Part shown: positions 12,705 to 23,384 of the stretch, piece after piece
How the letters are laid out: each line of letters starts with the position of its first letter
How positions within the stretch are numbered: the stretch's first letter is position 1
Assembly: GCA_023374045.1 (NCBI GenBank)
Contig: CM041777.1
Location: forward strand, 484,135,594-484,199,593
Source: Limonium bicolor
Lineage: Eukaryota > Streptophyta > Magnoliopsida > Caryophyllales > Plumbaginaceae
Reading direction: 5' to 3'
DNA: 64,000 nucleotides
Notes under the pieces: generated by a model
What the model was told of the DNA's origin: nothing
The model's database searches: none
The model's input: the letters and a program-made list of their open reading frames with translations, nothing else
Program-made: the position numbers and the translations under genes

Positions 12705-12723
12705 TCTACCCCCCTTAAAAAGG
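12705..12723 (-). other. Second, internal polypurine tract of element A
   Basis: TCTACCCCCCTTAAAAAGG on the plus strand (sense: a run of purines ending in GGGGGG then TAGA). It repeats the 3' polypurine tract at 12065-12082, about 640 bp inside the element. Element B has the equivalent at about 44152-44170. Confidence 0.65.
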
Positions 12724-14334
12724 TTATGCCCCGTACCCCACACAAGTATACAACAACCCCTCAACAAGGAGCGCTGGATACTTGGCTCTCATAGAGTTCT
12801 CCAACTCTCGTGTGGCATCTCCCACCTTTGGAGTGGATTATCCTCATATCAAAGAGACGGGTATGACTCTAGCCCTCCCGGGCTCCAAAATATATAAAGG
12901 GCGAGGCACGCAACTATTTGTGCTCTCTCCCGCATTCGTTCTAATGGGCCCACTCGCTCCGTACTGAGGTGCAGACCAATGAACATAGGCTCAGTTTGCC
13001 TCTTTTTCCTTTGTTGTATATCCTATCATTTGGATTACTAGAAAACATGCGAGTATCTTCTCTGACTAACTTTCAGTTTTAGGTGTAATATGACATTGGC
13101 TATTGTTAGTACTTAGTGTTCTTTGCACTTGTCTCTGTAATACTGAGACGTACTAGCCTTTATGTCCACGGAGATAAGGCTTGTCATCCGCGTCTCCAAG
13201 TGGTTTTGTGGGGTGTTCTGATCATTGTCGTAGTTCCTTTGCTACTTCCTTCCCGTTTGGTAGGTTCCTTCTGGATGGCAAAAATTGCTTGATCCTTATG
13301 AGGGTTCTACATATTATTCGCCCATGTAATGGGTTTTCCATGTTTCCATCCTTAGCTTTCACGTCTTCGAAAGGTTTCCTCTGTCTTCACTGTATACTGT
13401 CTGCTACTCTGTGTTGAAGGTTCTTGGTTTCTCTAGCCCGTTGGTTTAACTGCGGCTCTTCTCGTCCATCTTCGAGGTATCTAGTTGCACTGGTCTGGAT
13501 TTGCATCACTGACCTTGGCACAGAGTTGACTACTTCTCGTGTTCCTAACACTACTTGTCTACATACATGGGGTACCGTACTGATACATTACTACTTACCT
13601 GACTAACTTATAAATAAGTTTGTCAAGCCCACAAGCCCACAAGCTCCTATTGGAGTGCGGTCGTCCCATGTCTCGTTTAGTAAACTGGTAATGTCCGTCA
13701 CACGGTTATTGTGAAGTTATGTTGTCAATCTCCCTTTTGATGGATGTCCTTGTTGTAGTTTGATGTTAATTAGTTCGCATTGTCGGTTATCTTGTCGTAA
13801 GTGCTATTGCCCTAGTGGCATTGTGGTAAAGTTGTTGAAGATAATAGTTTTGCTCCCCGGACTTGTGTCCTTCTAGTAATATATTGCATATGGCACTCCT
13901 ATCTAAAGGTAGTACTTTGGTTGTCGATCAGTTAAACATTTAATATTAATTCACCTTTACGGCTACAATCGGTTTAATTAAGTTCGTGTTGGTTTAGCAA
14001 CATTGGTTCTCTTGTCTCGGTCTCATTGAGCATTATACATATTCTTTTCCTCCTGGTTTAATCATGATCACATCTCATCTATAATTCCCGATATGGTGTG
14101 GGGGTGAGTTCTCACATTTGAGTATTCATATATGTTCCCTCATCCGTTTAATTGAATGTATTGCAGATTTCATAACAGCTCGAGCAACTCGGCTCTTCGC
14201 CACCCAACCATCCTCAATGACGGTGGTGCATCTACAAAGGGTATGCCCATTTCGCACAAGGTCATGCTTGCCTTTAAGAACAAAACATTCATCACTATTA
14301 GTGACTAGCATTCAATGCTTGTATACACTTCGGT

Positions 14335-14871
14335 TGAAATACCCCGACCTAAGTATGATAAGTAAACATAAAATTATGATGTAATAAGGCTAAAACATGC
14401 CTTAGAAGATTGGTAGACAATCTAAACCAAAGAAAACACAAGAAAACGCCATAAGGGCAATTTAAGCAAAAATGTACTCTAAGCTTGGAGTAACTTTGAT
14501 TAGCACACAATATCATTCTAAGACCTTATTAACATGCTAATGGACATGTTAAATCAATTACCAAAGAAAAACAAGCTCAAAAACAAGCTTAAACACAAAT
14601 TGTGCTTTAAGGACTCTTAAAGCACATCTTTGAAAAATTGTCTTAGAAATGGGTTTTGAGTGGCTAAATGCCTATGATTACATCTTAATCAACATGTGTA
14701 CTAATTAGTATCACATTAGGAAGCCTAAATCAATGAGCAACCAACAATTTCACAAATATGTGCACTAATTGTGAATAGTAACCAAATAGTGCCCAAATTA
14801 GCCTATAGTCAACTCTACTTAATTAATTGGTCAACAAAGACCATAAATATCTTATTAATGAAGGGGGGAAC
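14335..14871 (+). repeat. LTR-D, left fragment (GLT family, plus strand)
   Basis: Starts TGAAATACCCC, the GLT 5' end, in the orientation opposite to LTR-A, and holds the GTGCTTTAAG hairpin at 14602-14625. It is interrupted at 14871/14872 by the solo LTR-E and resumes at 19494 up to the assembly gap. The GGAAC target duplication (14867-14871 and 19494-19498) proves that the two pieces were once continuous. Confidence 0.8.
14602..14625 (+). other. LTR 5'-region hairpin, LTR-D copy
   Basis: Perfect inverted repeat GTGCTTTAAG, loop GACT, CTTAAAGCAC, 268 bp from the LTR start. The same stem occurs in four other giant LTRs. Confidence 0.85.
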
Positions 14872-15138
14872 TGCAATACCCCAAACCTAAGTATTCTAAG
14901 TAAACATCAATTTAATGTAGTAAGGCTAAAATATGCCTTAGAAAGATTGGTAGACAATTTAAACCAAGGAAAACATAGGAAAATGCCTTAAGGGCAATTT
15001 GGGCAAAAACATGCTCTAAGCTTGGAGTAACTTTGATTAGCACCCAAATATCATTATAAGAATTTAGTAACATGCTAATGGACATGTTAAATCAATTAGC
15101 AAAGAAACCAAGCTCAAAAACAAGCTTAAATACAAAAT

Positions 15139-15162
15139 GTGCTTTAAGACTCCTTAAAGCAC
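15139..15162 (+). other. LTR 5'-region hairpin, LTR-E copy
   Basis: Perfect inverted repeat GTGCTTTAAG, loop ACTC, CTTAAAGCAC, 268 bp from the LTR-E start, the same offset as in LTR-D. Confidence 0.85.
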
Positions 15163-15415
15163 CTTTTTGAGAAATTGTCTTAGAATTGAGTTTTGAGTGG
15201 CTAAATGCCCATGATTACACCTTAATCAACATGTGTACTAATTATTATCACATTAGGAAGTCTAAATCAATGGGAAACCAAAATTTTCTCAAATTTGTGC
15301 ACTAATTATGAATAGTGCCCAAATAGTAACATTTTAAGTAATAAACTCTCCTGTTTGGTCAATGGTCAAATGACCATCTCTAATTGACTAAGGGTGGCCG
15401 GTTTTGTAAGGGGGG

Positions 15416-15560
15416 TGAGTCACTACTTAAGTAACTAGCAATTGCTAGGAAAGAAGGGGGAAAAAAAGAAGGCACGATTTGCTTTTATAACAAAAATCTC
15501 CTTTTAGCTCACCTCTCTCCTCTTCTTTCTTCTTTTCTTCTTCTTCCACCGATTTCTCTT
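15416..15560 (+). promoter_or_regulatory. Putative promoter of LTR-E
   Basis: A TGAGTCA core (15416-15422, bZIP/GCN4-type) is followed about 65 bp later by CTTTTATAAC and then by a pyrimidine-rich run (15500-15560, CTCACCTCTCTCC and CTTCTTTCTTC), as in plant core promoters with a Y patch. Other GLT LTRs show the same order: TGAGTCA palindrome, TATAA, pyrimidine-rich leader. Promoter function is inferred. Confidence 0.45.
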
Positions 15561-15796
15561 CTTCTTCCCTGCTCCAAACCGTGAGTGAATGCCTCCATTT
15601 ATGCTCCATCTTCCTTTGATCTCTACTCACTCATTTTAGCTCCAAATCAAAAACTAAACACATATTATTCTAAGTTAGCTCAAGCTCTAGCTTTCTATCT
15701 TTTCAAAATTTTAAAAGCTTCATTTTGGAGCCATGGGAAATCACCATTGAAGGGGGAAAAACTAGCTTGAGATGTTCATTGCCTTCTCCATTCATT

Positions 15797-16166
15797 CAAG
15801 GTAAGGAAAATGTAAGAAAAATCATGTTTCCATCACTTCCTCACCATGACCGAAAATTACCTTCTCATGGAGCCTTGTTTTATCCCTTGTTCTAGCTTGA
15901 TTCTATTCTCCAAGGGCTAGAGGAGGTCCTACTTGATTCATATCCAAGCTTGTTTTGAGAATCCAAGGTAAAGCATTCAATTTAATACCTTAAAACACAT
16001 TTTCAACCTAGGGTTTACTCCTTGAGGTAGTATATTATTTAGCACTCATGAGAGTCATTGTGTATTGATTAGAACATTGGCAAGGGAAGTTAAGATGGTG
16101 GCCGAGATTCCCAAGGGAAAAAGGTCTAAGGAGGAAGTTAAGATAAGCTTGAGAAAACAAGGTAAA
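15797..16166 (+). other. Three splice-donor-like motifs in LTR-E
   Basis: CAAG|GTAAGG at 15801, CAAG|GTAAAG at 15968 and CAAG|GTAAAT at 16162 (positions of the G of GT), spaced 167 and 194 bp. Each fits the plant 5' splice-site consensus AG|GTAAG. Three other GLT LTRs keep similar motifs at nearly the same spacing. No paired acceptor was identified. Confidence 0.55.
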
Positions 16167-17490
16167 TTGCTTACCTAATGATGGTTTAAGGTTTAAGGAA
16201 TGAGTTTTAGATGAGTACCAATGTAGCCTAGGGCTTACATTAGGTAATGGGTTATATAACCTAGGAAAAAGAATTTAAAAAAGCTTGTGAACTTGTGACT
16301 AAGGAGCCAATGGGAATGAGTTAGTAATATAAGTTTAAGATGGATTTTAAGAGCATTATAACTACTATGAGATTGATGGGTGTATTTGCAGGTTGAAAGC
16401 TTTTATATATGGGAAATTCAGTGTTTAAGTTTAAGTCATTTAAGGGCCTAAGAGCCATGTCATTAAGAGCCTTAATGTTGTGCAATTTAAGATTATTGCA
16501 ATATATTGAGTTTGTTGTGAATGAGTTGGTTTGGGTGATGAAATATGATGAGAAAGAAACTTGATGTGTGTGAGATGGTTGAATGAGAAAACAATGCATT
16601 TGGGCATGACAATATACTAGAGAAGCTATGGCGAAATTTGAGTAGGAAACAAAGTGTTTAGGTGGTAGTGGTGAGTTAAGATGCCCTAGGATTCACTTGG
16701 GATCATTAAAAAGGGATTTGAGTGGAAATGAGTTAACTAAGGAGTTCTTGAGGTTTAGAATGACCTAGAGTTGTCTATGAGGAAATTAGAGTTCAAAAGG
16801 GTGTATTGAACACACCAGAGTCATGGTAAGAGGAATGGTGAGACTTGTGCATAAATTTGAAGGAGAAGGTGTATAATGCTTAAGGTGATTTAGGTATGAA
16901 CTAGGGAATATATCAATGAAAGTCTTGGGAAGCTTGTGTAAGTAGTGATGATGCTAGTAGTGGAACAATAAGGTTTTAGTTTAGATGGTAATGAGTGGAC
17001 TTAGGTGATGGGAGTGAAGATTGAAGGAGAATGTTGTAGATTGACTAGGAATGTATAAGAGTGTAAGGTCATGAGAATGGTGAGTAATTGAGTAAAAGAA
17101 ATGTAGATGTCTAAGGAGGGTGTAGGAAGGTCAAGGTAAAGAAGAACAAGGTTAAGGTGCTAAGAGGATGGGAAGAAATGTTTAGGTATGTCCAAGAGTT
17201 TAGGAATGATGAGTAACAAATGGAAAAGAGAGAAATTGGTGCATGGATATGCAAGGTGACTTGAGGAATTTTTGGTAAGGTTACAAGTTGGGAATGTAAG
17301 GAAATAAGTGCTAAGTGTTAGGAGTTTTAAAAGAATTGAGTGAATGTTTAAAAAGATCTTTGGAAATTGTTTTGGAGAGTTTGGTGGAAGTTCTAATGTG
17401 AGTTTAAGTGCCAAGTGGTGTTAGGACACATGGGGGAACTCGTGGAGAAGTTTGGAGTTAAATGGGAATTTAGAAACAAGGTTCTGGAGC

Positions 17491-17860
17491 CGACCGACCT
17501 TAGGGACCGGACCTGCAAGGTCGGTCGAGCTCAGTTTACACTACCGGAAAGAGTTTCTGGAATCGACCGAACTTGGGGACCGGACTTACAAGTTCGGTCG
17601 GGCTTGTATTTTATTGTGTACGAATTGAGTCTCTAGAATGGACCGAACTTGGGACCCCGCGCCACCTTGACAAGGTTTGGTCGGGCTTAAATATCCCACG
17701 GGGAAACTCTCGGAAGGACCACCTGGACCGGACTTGCAAGGTCGACGGGGTTGCAAAGGTTAGGGGGAGTAAAGTCAAAGGTAAAAGTTTTCGAAACGGT
17801 AATACAGTTCTGGAATGGACCACTTGGGTAAGGTCGGTCGGTAAGGTCGGTCGACCCTAA
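17491..17860 (+). repeat. Mid-LTR hairpin ladder, LTR-E version
   Basis: Hairpin 1 (17491-17527) has stem CGACCGACCTT/AAGGTCGGTCG; hairpin 2 (17564-17600) has CGACCGAACTT/AAGTTCGGTCG, so one stem pair changed from C-G to A-T on both arms. Hairpin 3 (17641-17682) pairs GACCGAACTT with AAGGTTTGGTC using G-U pairs. Two weaker units follow near 17715 and 17817. The first starts are 73 and 77 bp apart. Confidence 0.75.
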
Positions 17861-19493
17861 AGATGAAAAAAAAGAGAGAAACCCAAGGAAGTTTAGTGGT
17901 ATTAATTGTACCCCATTAAGAGGGCAATGATGAATAGAGGTATAAAGACCTAAGAGATTAAGATAAGTAAAACTTAAAAGTTTAAGGTTAAGTTGTAAGA
18001 TTAAGTTGTAAAACTTAAGAGGTGTTAGGTGGGAATCATTATGGGTTAAGTAAGTTAAATAAGTTGAATTAAGTTAAGTGATTAACAACCTAAAACTGAA
18101 TGAATGTTTTAGGGCTTGAGTATTTGGACTCCGGAAGAGAGTAAGCAACTGAACGACCAACGGTGAACGGTACAGTTCTTCTTGTGACCTGCTTGCTAAC
18201 GAGGTGTCCCTCGCTTGTGTGCTATTTGTTTTTGTGTGCCCACTAAACAAGATAAAGCATGCAACCGGAACATTATGTTTATTGTATTGTTGTGTGATGT
18301 TTGAAAACTAACACAACTTACCGTGAGAACTTACTAACCAACGTTTAGTAAGGAATTGAGTGAGACTAAGGAACGCCCCCTAATATTAGTTTGTTATAAA
18401 CCGAAAGAGGTTAACCAACAAACATTGTCTTGAGACTTCTACTAACTGGAACTTAAGGGGGGAGTGAGGAACCTGGGACTGACTCCGGTCATGCATGCTA
18501 AGGAAAAGGGGGTCGGTATCTAAAGCAGATCCGACTTCCGTTTAAGGACTTGTTTCTGACTTGTTGCCTAGGGTCGGTTGCCGGCTCAGCTACATTGGAC
18601 ATACAGTCCAAGGTAGGAGGCATTAAGATGGTGCGGTAGGATCACCTAAATCCTAAATTATAAGATAAGTTGTTTATTCACCAATGGAGTTAATAGCTCA
18701 TTGGCTAGGGTTGCTTTTGACCCGACAAAAATAAACATTGAGGTAAGATACAATCATTTCTATTTGAAGAGTGGTTTGTATTTTAAGATTAAGATAAGGT
18801 TGAGATAAGTTGCAACCATTCCTTTTAAAGATGGTTTTTGTATTATAAGACTAAGATAAGCTACATTCATTCCTTTTAAAGGATGGTTGTTTCTAAGGCT
18901 AAGATAAGACTAGATTGAGGTAAGATAAGGATGGACTAAGATTAAGAGAAACATAACTTAAGGAGTTAAATAATTAACTCTCTAATTAAGGGAACGCATT
19001 TAAGTCGTTCATTATGTTTGAACTTTGATTGTTCATATTTGGATTGTTGTTTACTGCACTTTCTATTATGTTGTGCATCTAATCAACCTCCATGCTATCG
19101 ACAATTAGTCGTCGTAGCCACGTTAGCTTGGGGGCCATGAGAGGATCGTACCAGCATTCGTGCTGACCCCCTTTGGGGGCTGTTTTTACTACACAGGTGA
19201 ACGTTAGAAGGCGGCCGTCACGAGAGTAAGATGGGGTACAAGCGTTACGAGTAAGTGTGGCCTACGAGTTGTGCATGTACACTCGTATGGAATTTGAGTT
19301 AGTAAGATGTATAGGATGTGAGGGGATTGTAAGAAGGATATGTATTTGGTTAAGATTGGTATGTACTAATGTTCGGTATATTCTGTAGTCAGACCGTGGC
19401 AAGGTCCTGGAATGTATTTGAATCCGCTGCAGATTTTGTATATATGGTGTTAAGTTTGTGATAACCACGATTGGATCGAGATGGGGTGTTACA

Positions 19494-19839
19494 GGAACGG
19501 GTTTTTGAAGTGGTGACTCACCACATGTGCCAGCAAGTAAGGAAAAATAAGAGGGAAAGTTAGTAAATAGTACTATTTGTTTTTAAAGACAAAATATCTT
19601 TACTTTAGCCTACCTCTCTCCTCTCTTCTTCATTTCATTTCTTCCCACCGATTTTCCTTCCTCTTCTCTGCTCCAAAACCATGAGAGCTCCATCCATGAC
19701 ACCTCCACCTTCAATTGTCCACAAAATACACAATATTGCTCCAAATAAAAAGTAACATAGATTTCTCTTAGTTAGATCAAGGCCTTTCTTTCCATCTTTT
19801 CAAAACTGGAAAAGCTCCATTTCGGTGCCAAGAGAAAAC
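19494..19839 (+). repeat. LTR-D, right fragment
   Basis: Continues LTR-D after LTR-E. It opens with the GGAAC target duplication, then carries GTGGTGACTCACCAC at 19510-19524, a TATA-poor AT stretch and a pyrimidine-rich leader resembling 15500-15560 of LTR-E. It runs into the run of N, so the remaining ~3.5 kb expected for the LTR is missing or in the gap. Confidence 0.75.
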
Positions 19840-20339
19840 NNNNNNNNNNNNNNNNNNNNNNNNNNNNNNNNNNNNNNNNNNNNNNNNNNNNNNNNNNNNN
19901 NNNNNNNNNNNNNNNNNNNNNNNNNNNNNNNNNNNNNNNNNNNNNNNNNNNNNNNNNNNNNNNNNNNNNNNNNNNNNNNNNNNNNNNNNNNNNNNNNNNN
20001 NNNNNNNNNNNNNNNNNNNNNNNNNNNNNNNNNNNNNNNNNNNNNNNNNNNNNNNNNNNNNNNNNNNNNNNNNNNNNNNNNNNNNNNNNNNNNNNNNNNN
20101 NNNNNNNNNNNNNNNNNNNNNNNNNNNNNNNNNNNNNNNNNNNNNNNNNNNNNNNNNNNNNNNNNNNNNNNNNNNNNNNNNNNNNNNNNNNNNNNNNNNN
20201 NNNNNNNNNNNNNNNNNNNNNNNNNNNNNNNNNNNNNNNNNNNNNNNNNNNNNNNNNNNNNNNNNNNNNNNNNNNNNNNNNNNNNNNNNNNNNNNNNNNN
20301 NNNNNNNNNNNNNNNNNNNNNNNNNNNNNNNNNNNNNNN
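19840..20339. other. Assembly gap (500 N)
   Basis: Exactly 500 undetermined bases, which suggests a placeholder of fixed size rather than a measured distance. LTR-D enters on the left and an unrelated minus-strand pseudogene leaves on the right, so sequence is missing here. Confidence 0.98.
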
Positions 20340-21253
20340 CCAGGCCATATGGCCTAACCCAAAAGAAGAGCTAAAGGGCAATTGAGGGGTGGAAGCACCA
20401 CCAGGCCTCATGTGTAATACCATTGCCAGACATAAACTAAAACCTACCAACTCGAAGCAGAGAGGGGCACATCCACATACTGAATCGTGAACACTAGGCC
20501 TGACAAGCCGCAACAATGAGAAAAATATCCAACCTAAACTAGGATATATGTGAACAACCCTAACCTTATAGTAAGTATTTGTAGACACTTGGAAAGTAGA
20601 TATTAGGACAGAACTAGGCAAGACCATTATTGAACATTGAAAAGCAACAGACGACACAGGACGGTCATGGTCGGTGGGTCGTGCCTCACCCTGCAATCAT
20701 CGGGGAGAGGGGTTATATCTCTTGGCAACCCCCATGATTCTCAAGGGTTTCCGTGAAATTAGAAGTCTGCATAACCCGAGCTGTGACCTGCATGTGGACC
20801 AACTATACAACCAACTGAGGTTCCTTAACCAGGGAATTTGATTTGTCTTTCTTCCCCTTCTTGACCTGCAAACTAGACCTTTGGGGAGCCCCTCCCTTCT
20901 TCAAAATGTCATCCTCGGCTAATCGATCAATGTGCCTCCTTTTCTTTCCCGGAGAACCAAGAGAAACCTCAGCTTCATCATGATAGTTCGGGGTTGTATT
21001 GCCCTAGACTCCCTTGGACTCACATCGGCTGGGTGATTAACTTATGGTTCCACCACTCCATGAGCAACACCAAACTCAAGGATCATCCAGCCCGCATACA
21101 AATTTCCATAAGACGATAAATAGATGCTCACAGCCTAGGACCGTAGAGTTATACTCCTGTAGAACAATCATATTGATCATGGCACTCCTTTGTGACATGG
21201 AGAAACAAACCGCATATGAAGCAGATAAGTGGCATCATTTCATACGTAACTTG

Positions 21254-22803
21254 TGATAATTGTAAAACCTATATATATATGTATATATAAGGGCACAAAT
21301 CATCATTAAATCCTGTCTATTTGAGTTAGATTTCCCTCTTATCGTGTTTTTTTGTTTATTTCATATTTTTGATGAGAACTCATGCTTAGGTTGTGTTAAA
21401 TGCAAGACAAAGCCACAAATTAACATTCTACATCTTCCAAGGATCACGGTGCAACTAACGAGGAGCAAATCAAAGTTGAAATGAAGATTCTAAGCCCTTG
21501 TTTATGTTGTGTCCGGACATGCGTCCAGATATGCATGTCCGGACAACCCCCGAGAGATAGAGCAAGTGATGTCCGACCTTCTGTCCGGACATGTATACCT
21601 GAACAAGTGCCGAATCTCAAAGTCATGCAGCGTACTAATGTCAAGACCATCATCCAGACTTACAGGTCTGAACAACCCCCGAGACTTCACTAACTAAGTG
21701 TCGTTCAAACCTACAAGTCCGGACTTATGTCTAGACGCGACTTAATGAACAGCTTCTAAGCGCCGTGTTTTGACGAGAACAAAAGATAAAAGTTTGAATC
21801 AAGCGCCGCTGCCTAGGTCAAATAAACAAAAAGGATCAACATACAGACAGAGAACACATAGAGAGGCACAAAATAGGTTTTGAAAAAGTTGTTACACACA
21901 TAAGAAAGATTTGAGTTTTATGAGAGATTTTTGAGACAGAGAATAACAGATAAAAGGCTGGAGATTGAAGCTTCATGACAGAGTTTTAAATTAGAGTTTT
22001 TCCTCCTTTATATCATTATAATACTCTTTTTAATAGACTTTTACATTGTCAATATGATATTGAGTAGTAGTTTTTAGTTCCGGTTTGCTATGTATCTCTA
22101 GTTCAAGCTTTCCACTACCTTTGTGAATTACCAAATTTAATAGAGTGAAGTACTTTTCTATATTTATTTGCTAATCTTTTGTGATTCGGCCAATTGCCAG
22201 AGTTTAATAGTTTGTTTGCTTATAGATGAAAATTGCGCATTCAATAGACTACAGAAAAAGTGCCAATGAGTTTAGATATGGCAATTCGTTTTCATATGAA
22301 CTGACTAATAAACTGGACCGCTCTTAATGCTCTTAGTAATTAGGAAATTCTTAATGAGAGTTAGGGTTTGATAATTACTAATTACAATCCACCCGAGCAG
22401 GAGACCAAACATGGATAAAATCGATTAAAAGTTTCATTCTAGAATTTTGTAATCACATAGAAAAGGGAATTAGAGAACTACGGAGAAGTAGTGAACCGGG
22501 ATTTCTCCATCACTTAACTAAGGAAACCAATATTTTCGCCCTGTAGTGTTAACTCTTATTTTTATTTTAATTGTATTTAAATCTTGTTTTTATAATTCTT
22601 GTATGTTTTAGAAGTTAGAACTTCTTCAATTAAAGCCCCCCAATTTGATGTTATTTATTTTCCTTTTTGTTTATTAGTTTAGTGAAGACCAAACTAGTTA
22701 GTGCCTCTCTTGGGTTCGATACCTAAGGGATTCTCTATGACTAAAACTTGCTATAATCGACCGGTACGCCGTATTAGGTTTTCACTGTACAACCCGTAGC
22801 ACA
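21254..22803. repeat. 1.55-kb solo LTR in the DUF4283 pseudogene
   Basis: Runs from TGATAATTGT to CCCGTAGCACA. The flanks are ACTTG (21249-21253) and GCTTG (22804-22808), a 5-bp target duplication with one change, and the host reading frame (EGVQ then VTYEMM) is continuous when it is removed. It holds GC-rich TCCGGACA palindromes at 21509-21740 and a conserved-looking end with TTGGGTTCGATACC (about 22710) and ACTTGCTATAATCGACCGG (about 22746). No coding sequence. The superfamily is uncertain, probably Ty3/gypsy. Confidence 0.75.
21509..21600. repeat. TCCGGACA palindrome cluster
   Basis: TGTCCGGACATGC and GCATGTCCGGACA form a 13-bp inverted repeat around a short loop at about 21510-21545; further TGTCCGGACA words follow near 21580, with decayed versions at 21655-21740. 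This resembles the GC-rich palindromes inside the other LTRs although the element is different. Confidence 0.7.
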
Positions 22804-23127
22804 GCTTGTACCCCTTCAATGGACACCTTCACGCATCTCAGGAGAGGCTTGCCAAGATCGAGAAGAACTCTAAAACGTAAAAACTCACCACCTAGCCCTC
22901 CCTTTCCTCTCAATACTCAGAAATCTCCCGAAGCGCGAGCCTAATGTTGAGCAAAACCCTCGTGATGGAGAATGAAGGGAAAATCGTGAACACTGACCCA
23001 GATGGGAAGGTGGCGAAAGTTTTGATCCTTTGGCGCCTTTGTTCTATCAATATTCTGAAAAACTAATAAGGAGCCATTAAAGGTCCAAGGACCACGGGAC
23101 AAAACCACACGCAGAGCGTCCTGGGTC

Positions 23128-23355
23128 TGTCAGAAAACAAGAAACCGATATGGAGGGTATACAGAGAGAGATATGAAAGTAAACATTATGTATTAGAGTA
23201 TGAGAGTATATTATGATGTATTGATTACAGAGGAGTAAGGTTCTATATATACATATGTGTACAACGGAAACATATATGACTAGCTTAAACACAGCGTTTA
23301 AGCTAAGGTATAATAGGAATATATATGTACGCTAGTCTATATGTATATTCTAACA
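23128..23355 (-). repeat. Copia 3' LTR
   Basis: Plus-strand TGTCAGAAAACAAG to TATTCTAACA; the 3' LTR of the minus-strand element. It differs from the other LTR by one base near its left end and lacks one TA near its right end. Both contain an AGCTTAAACA/GTTTAAGCT inverted repeat at about 23281-23305. Confidence 0.97.
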
Positions 23356-23371
23356 CACCCCCCTCAAAACA
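23356..23371 (-). other. Copia polypurine tract
   Basis: On the sense strand TTTTGAGGGGGGTG abuts the TGTTAG start of the 3' LTR. It is the expected plus-strand primer site. Confidence 0.9.
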
Positions 23372-23384
23372 TGGGTGCTGGAAG

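Larger units (their letters stand above)
12065..14334 (-). mobile_element. Partial non-coding interior of GLT element A
   Basis: Lies next to LTR-A and starts (on its sense strand, ends) with the polypurine tract ATCTACCCCCCTTAAAAA. Its interior has a second tract (12705-12723), a hairpin array (about 12558-12663) and a block at about 13525-13735 that matches element B at 46280-46490. No gag or pol domain could be read on either strand. The element is cut off at 14334, where an LTR of opposite orientation begins, so its primer-binding site and other LTR are missing. Confidence 0.65.
14872..19493 (+). repeat. LTR-E, 4.6-kb solo LTR (GLT family)
   Basis: Begins TGCAATACCCC and ends GGGGTGTTACA, flanked by a perfect 5-bp target duplication GGAAC (14867-14871, 19494-19498). 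No interior or second LTR is present, so it is a solo LTR left by recombination between the two LTRs of an inserted element. It carries the family landmarks: hairpin 15139-15162, TGAGTCA at 15416-15422, TATA-like TTTTATAAC near 15485 with a CT-rich leader after it, donor-like motifs at 15801, 15968 and 16162, and a hairpin ladder at 17491-17860. It lies inside LTR-D, a relative in the same orientation. Confidence 0.9.

Noticed and set aside
12439..12794. Overlapping 80-100-aa frames on both strands with repeated CPAY/MPRI-like peptides
   Set aside because: Produced by the GTATGCCCCGCATAC hairpin array and AC-rich linkers; repeats give open frames in several phases and no domain is visible.
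19800..20696. Long frames of 186 and 298 codons across the gap
   Set aside because: Most of their length is N; only the ends are real sequence, and these belong to LTR-D and the DUF4283 pseudogene tail.
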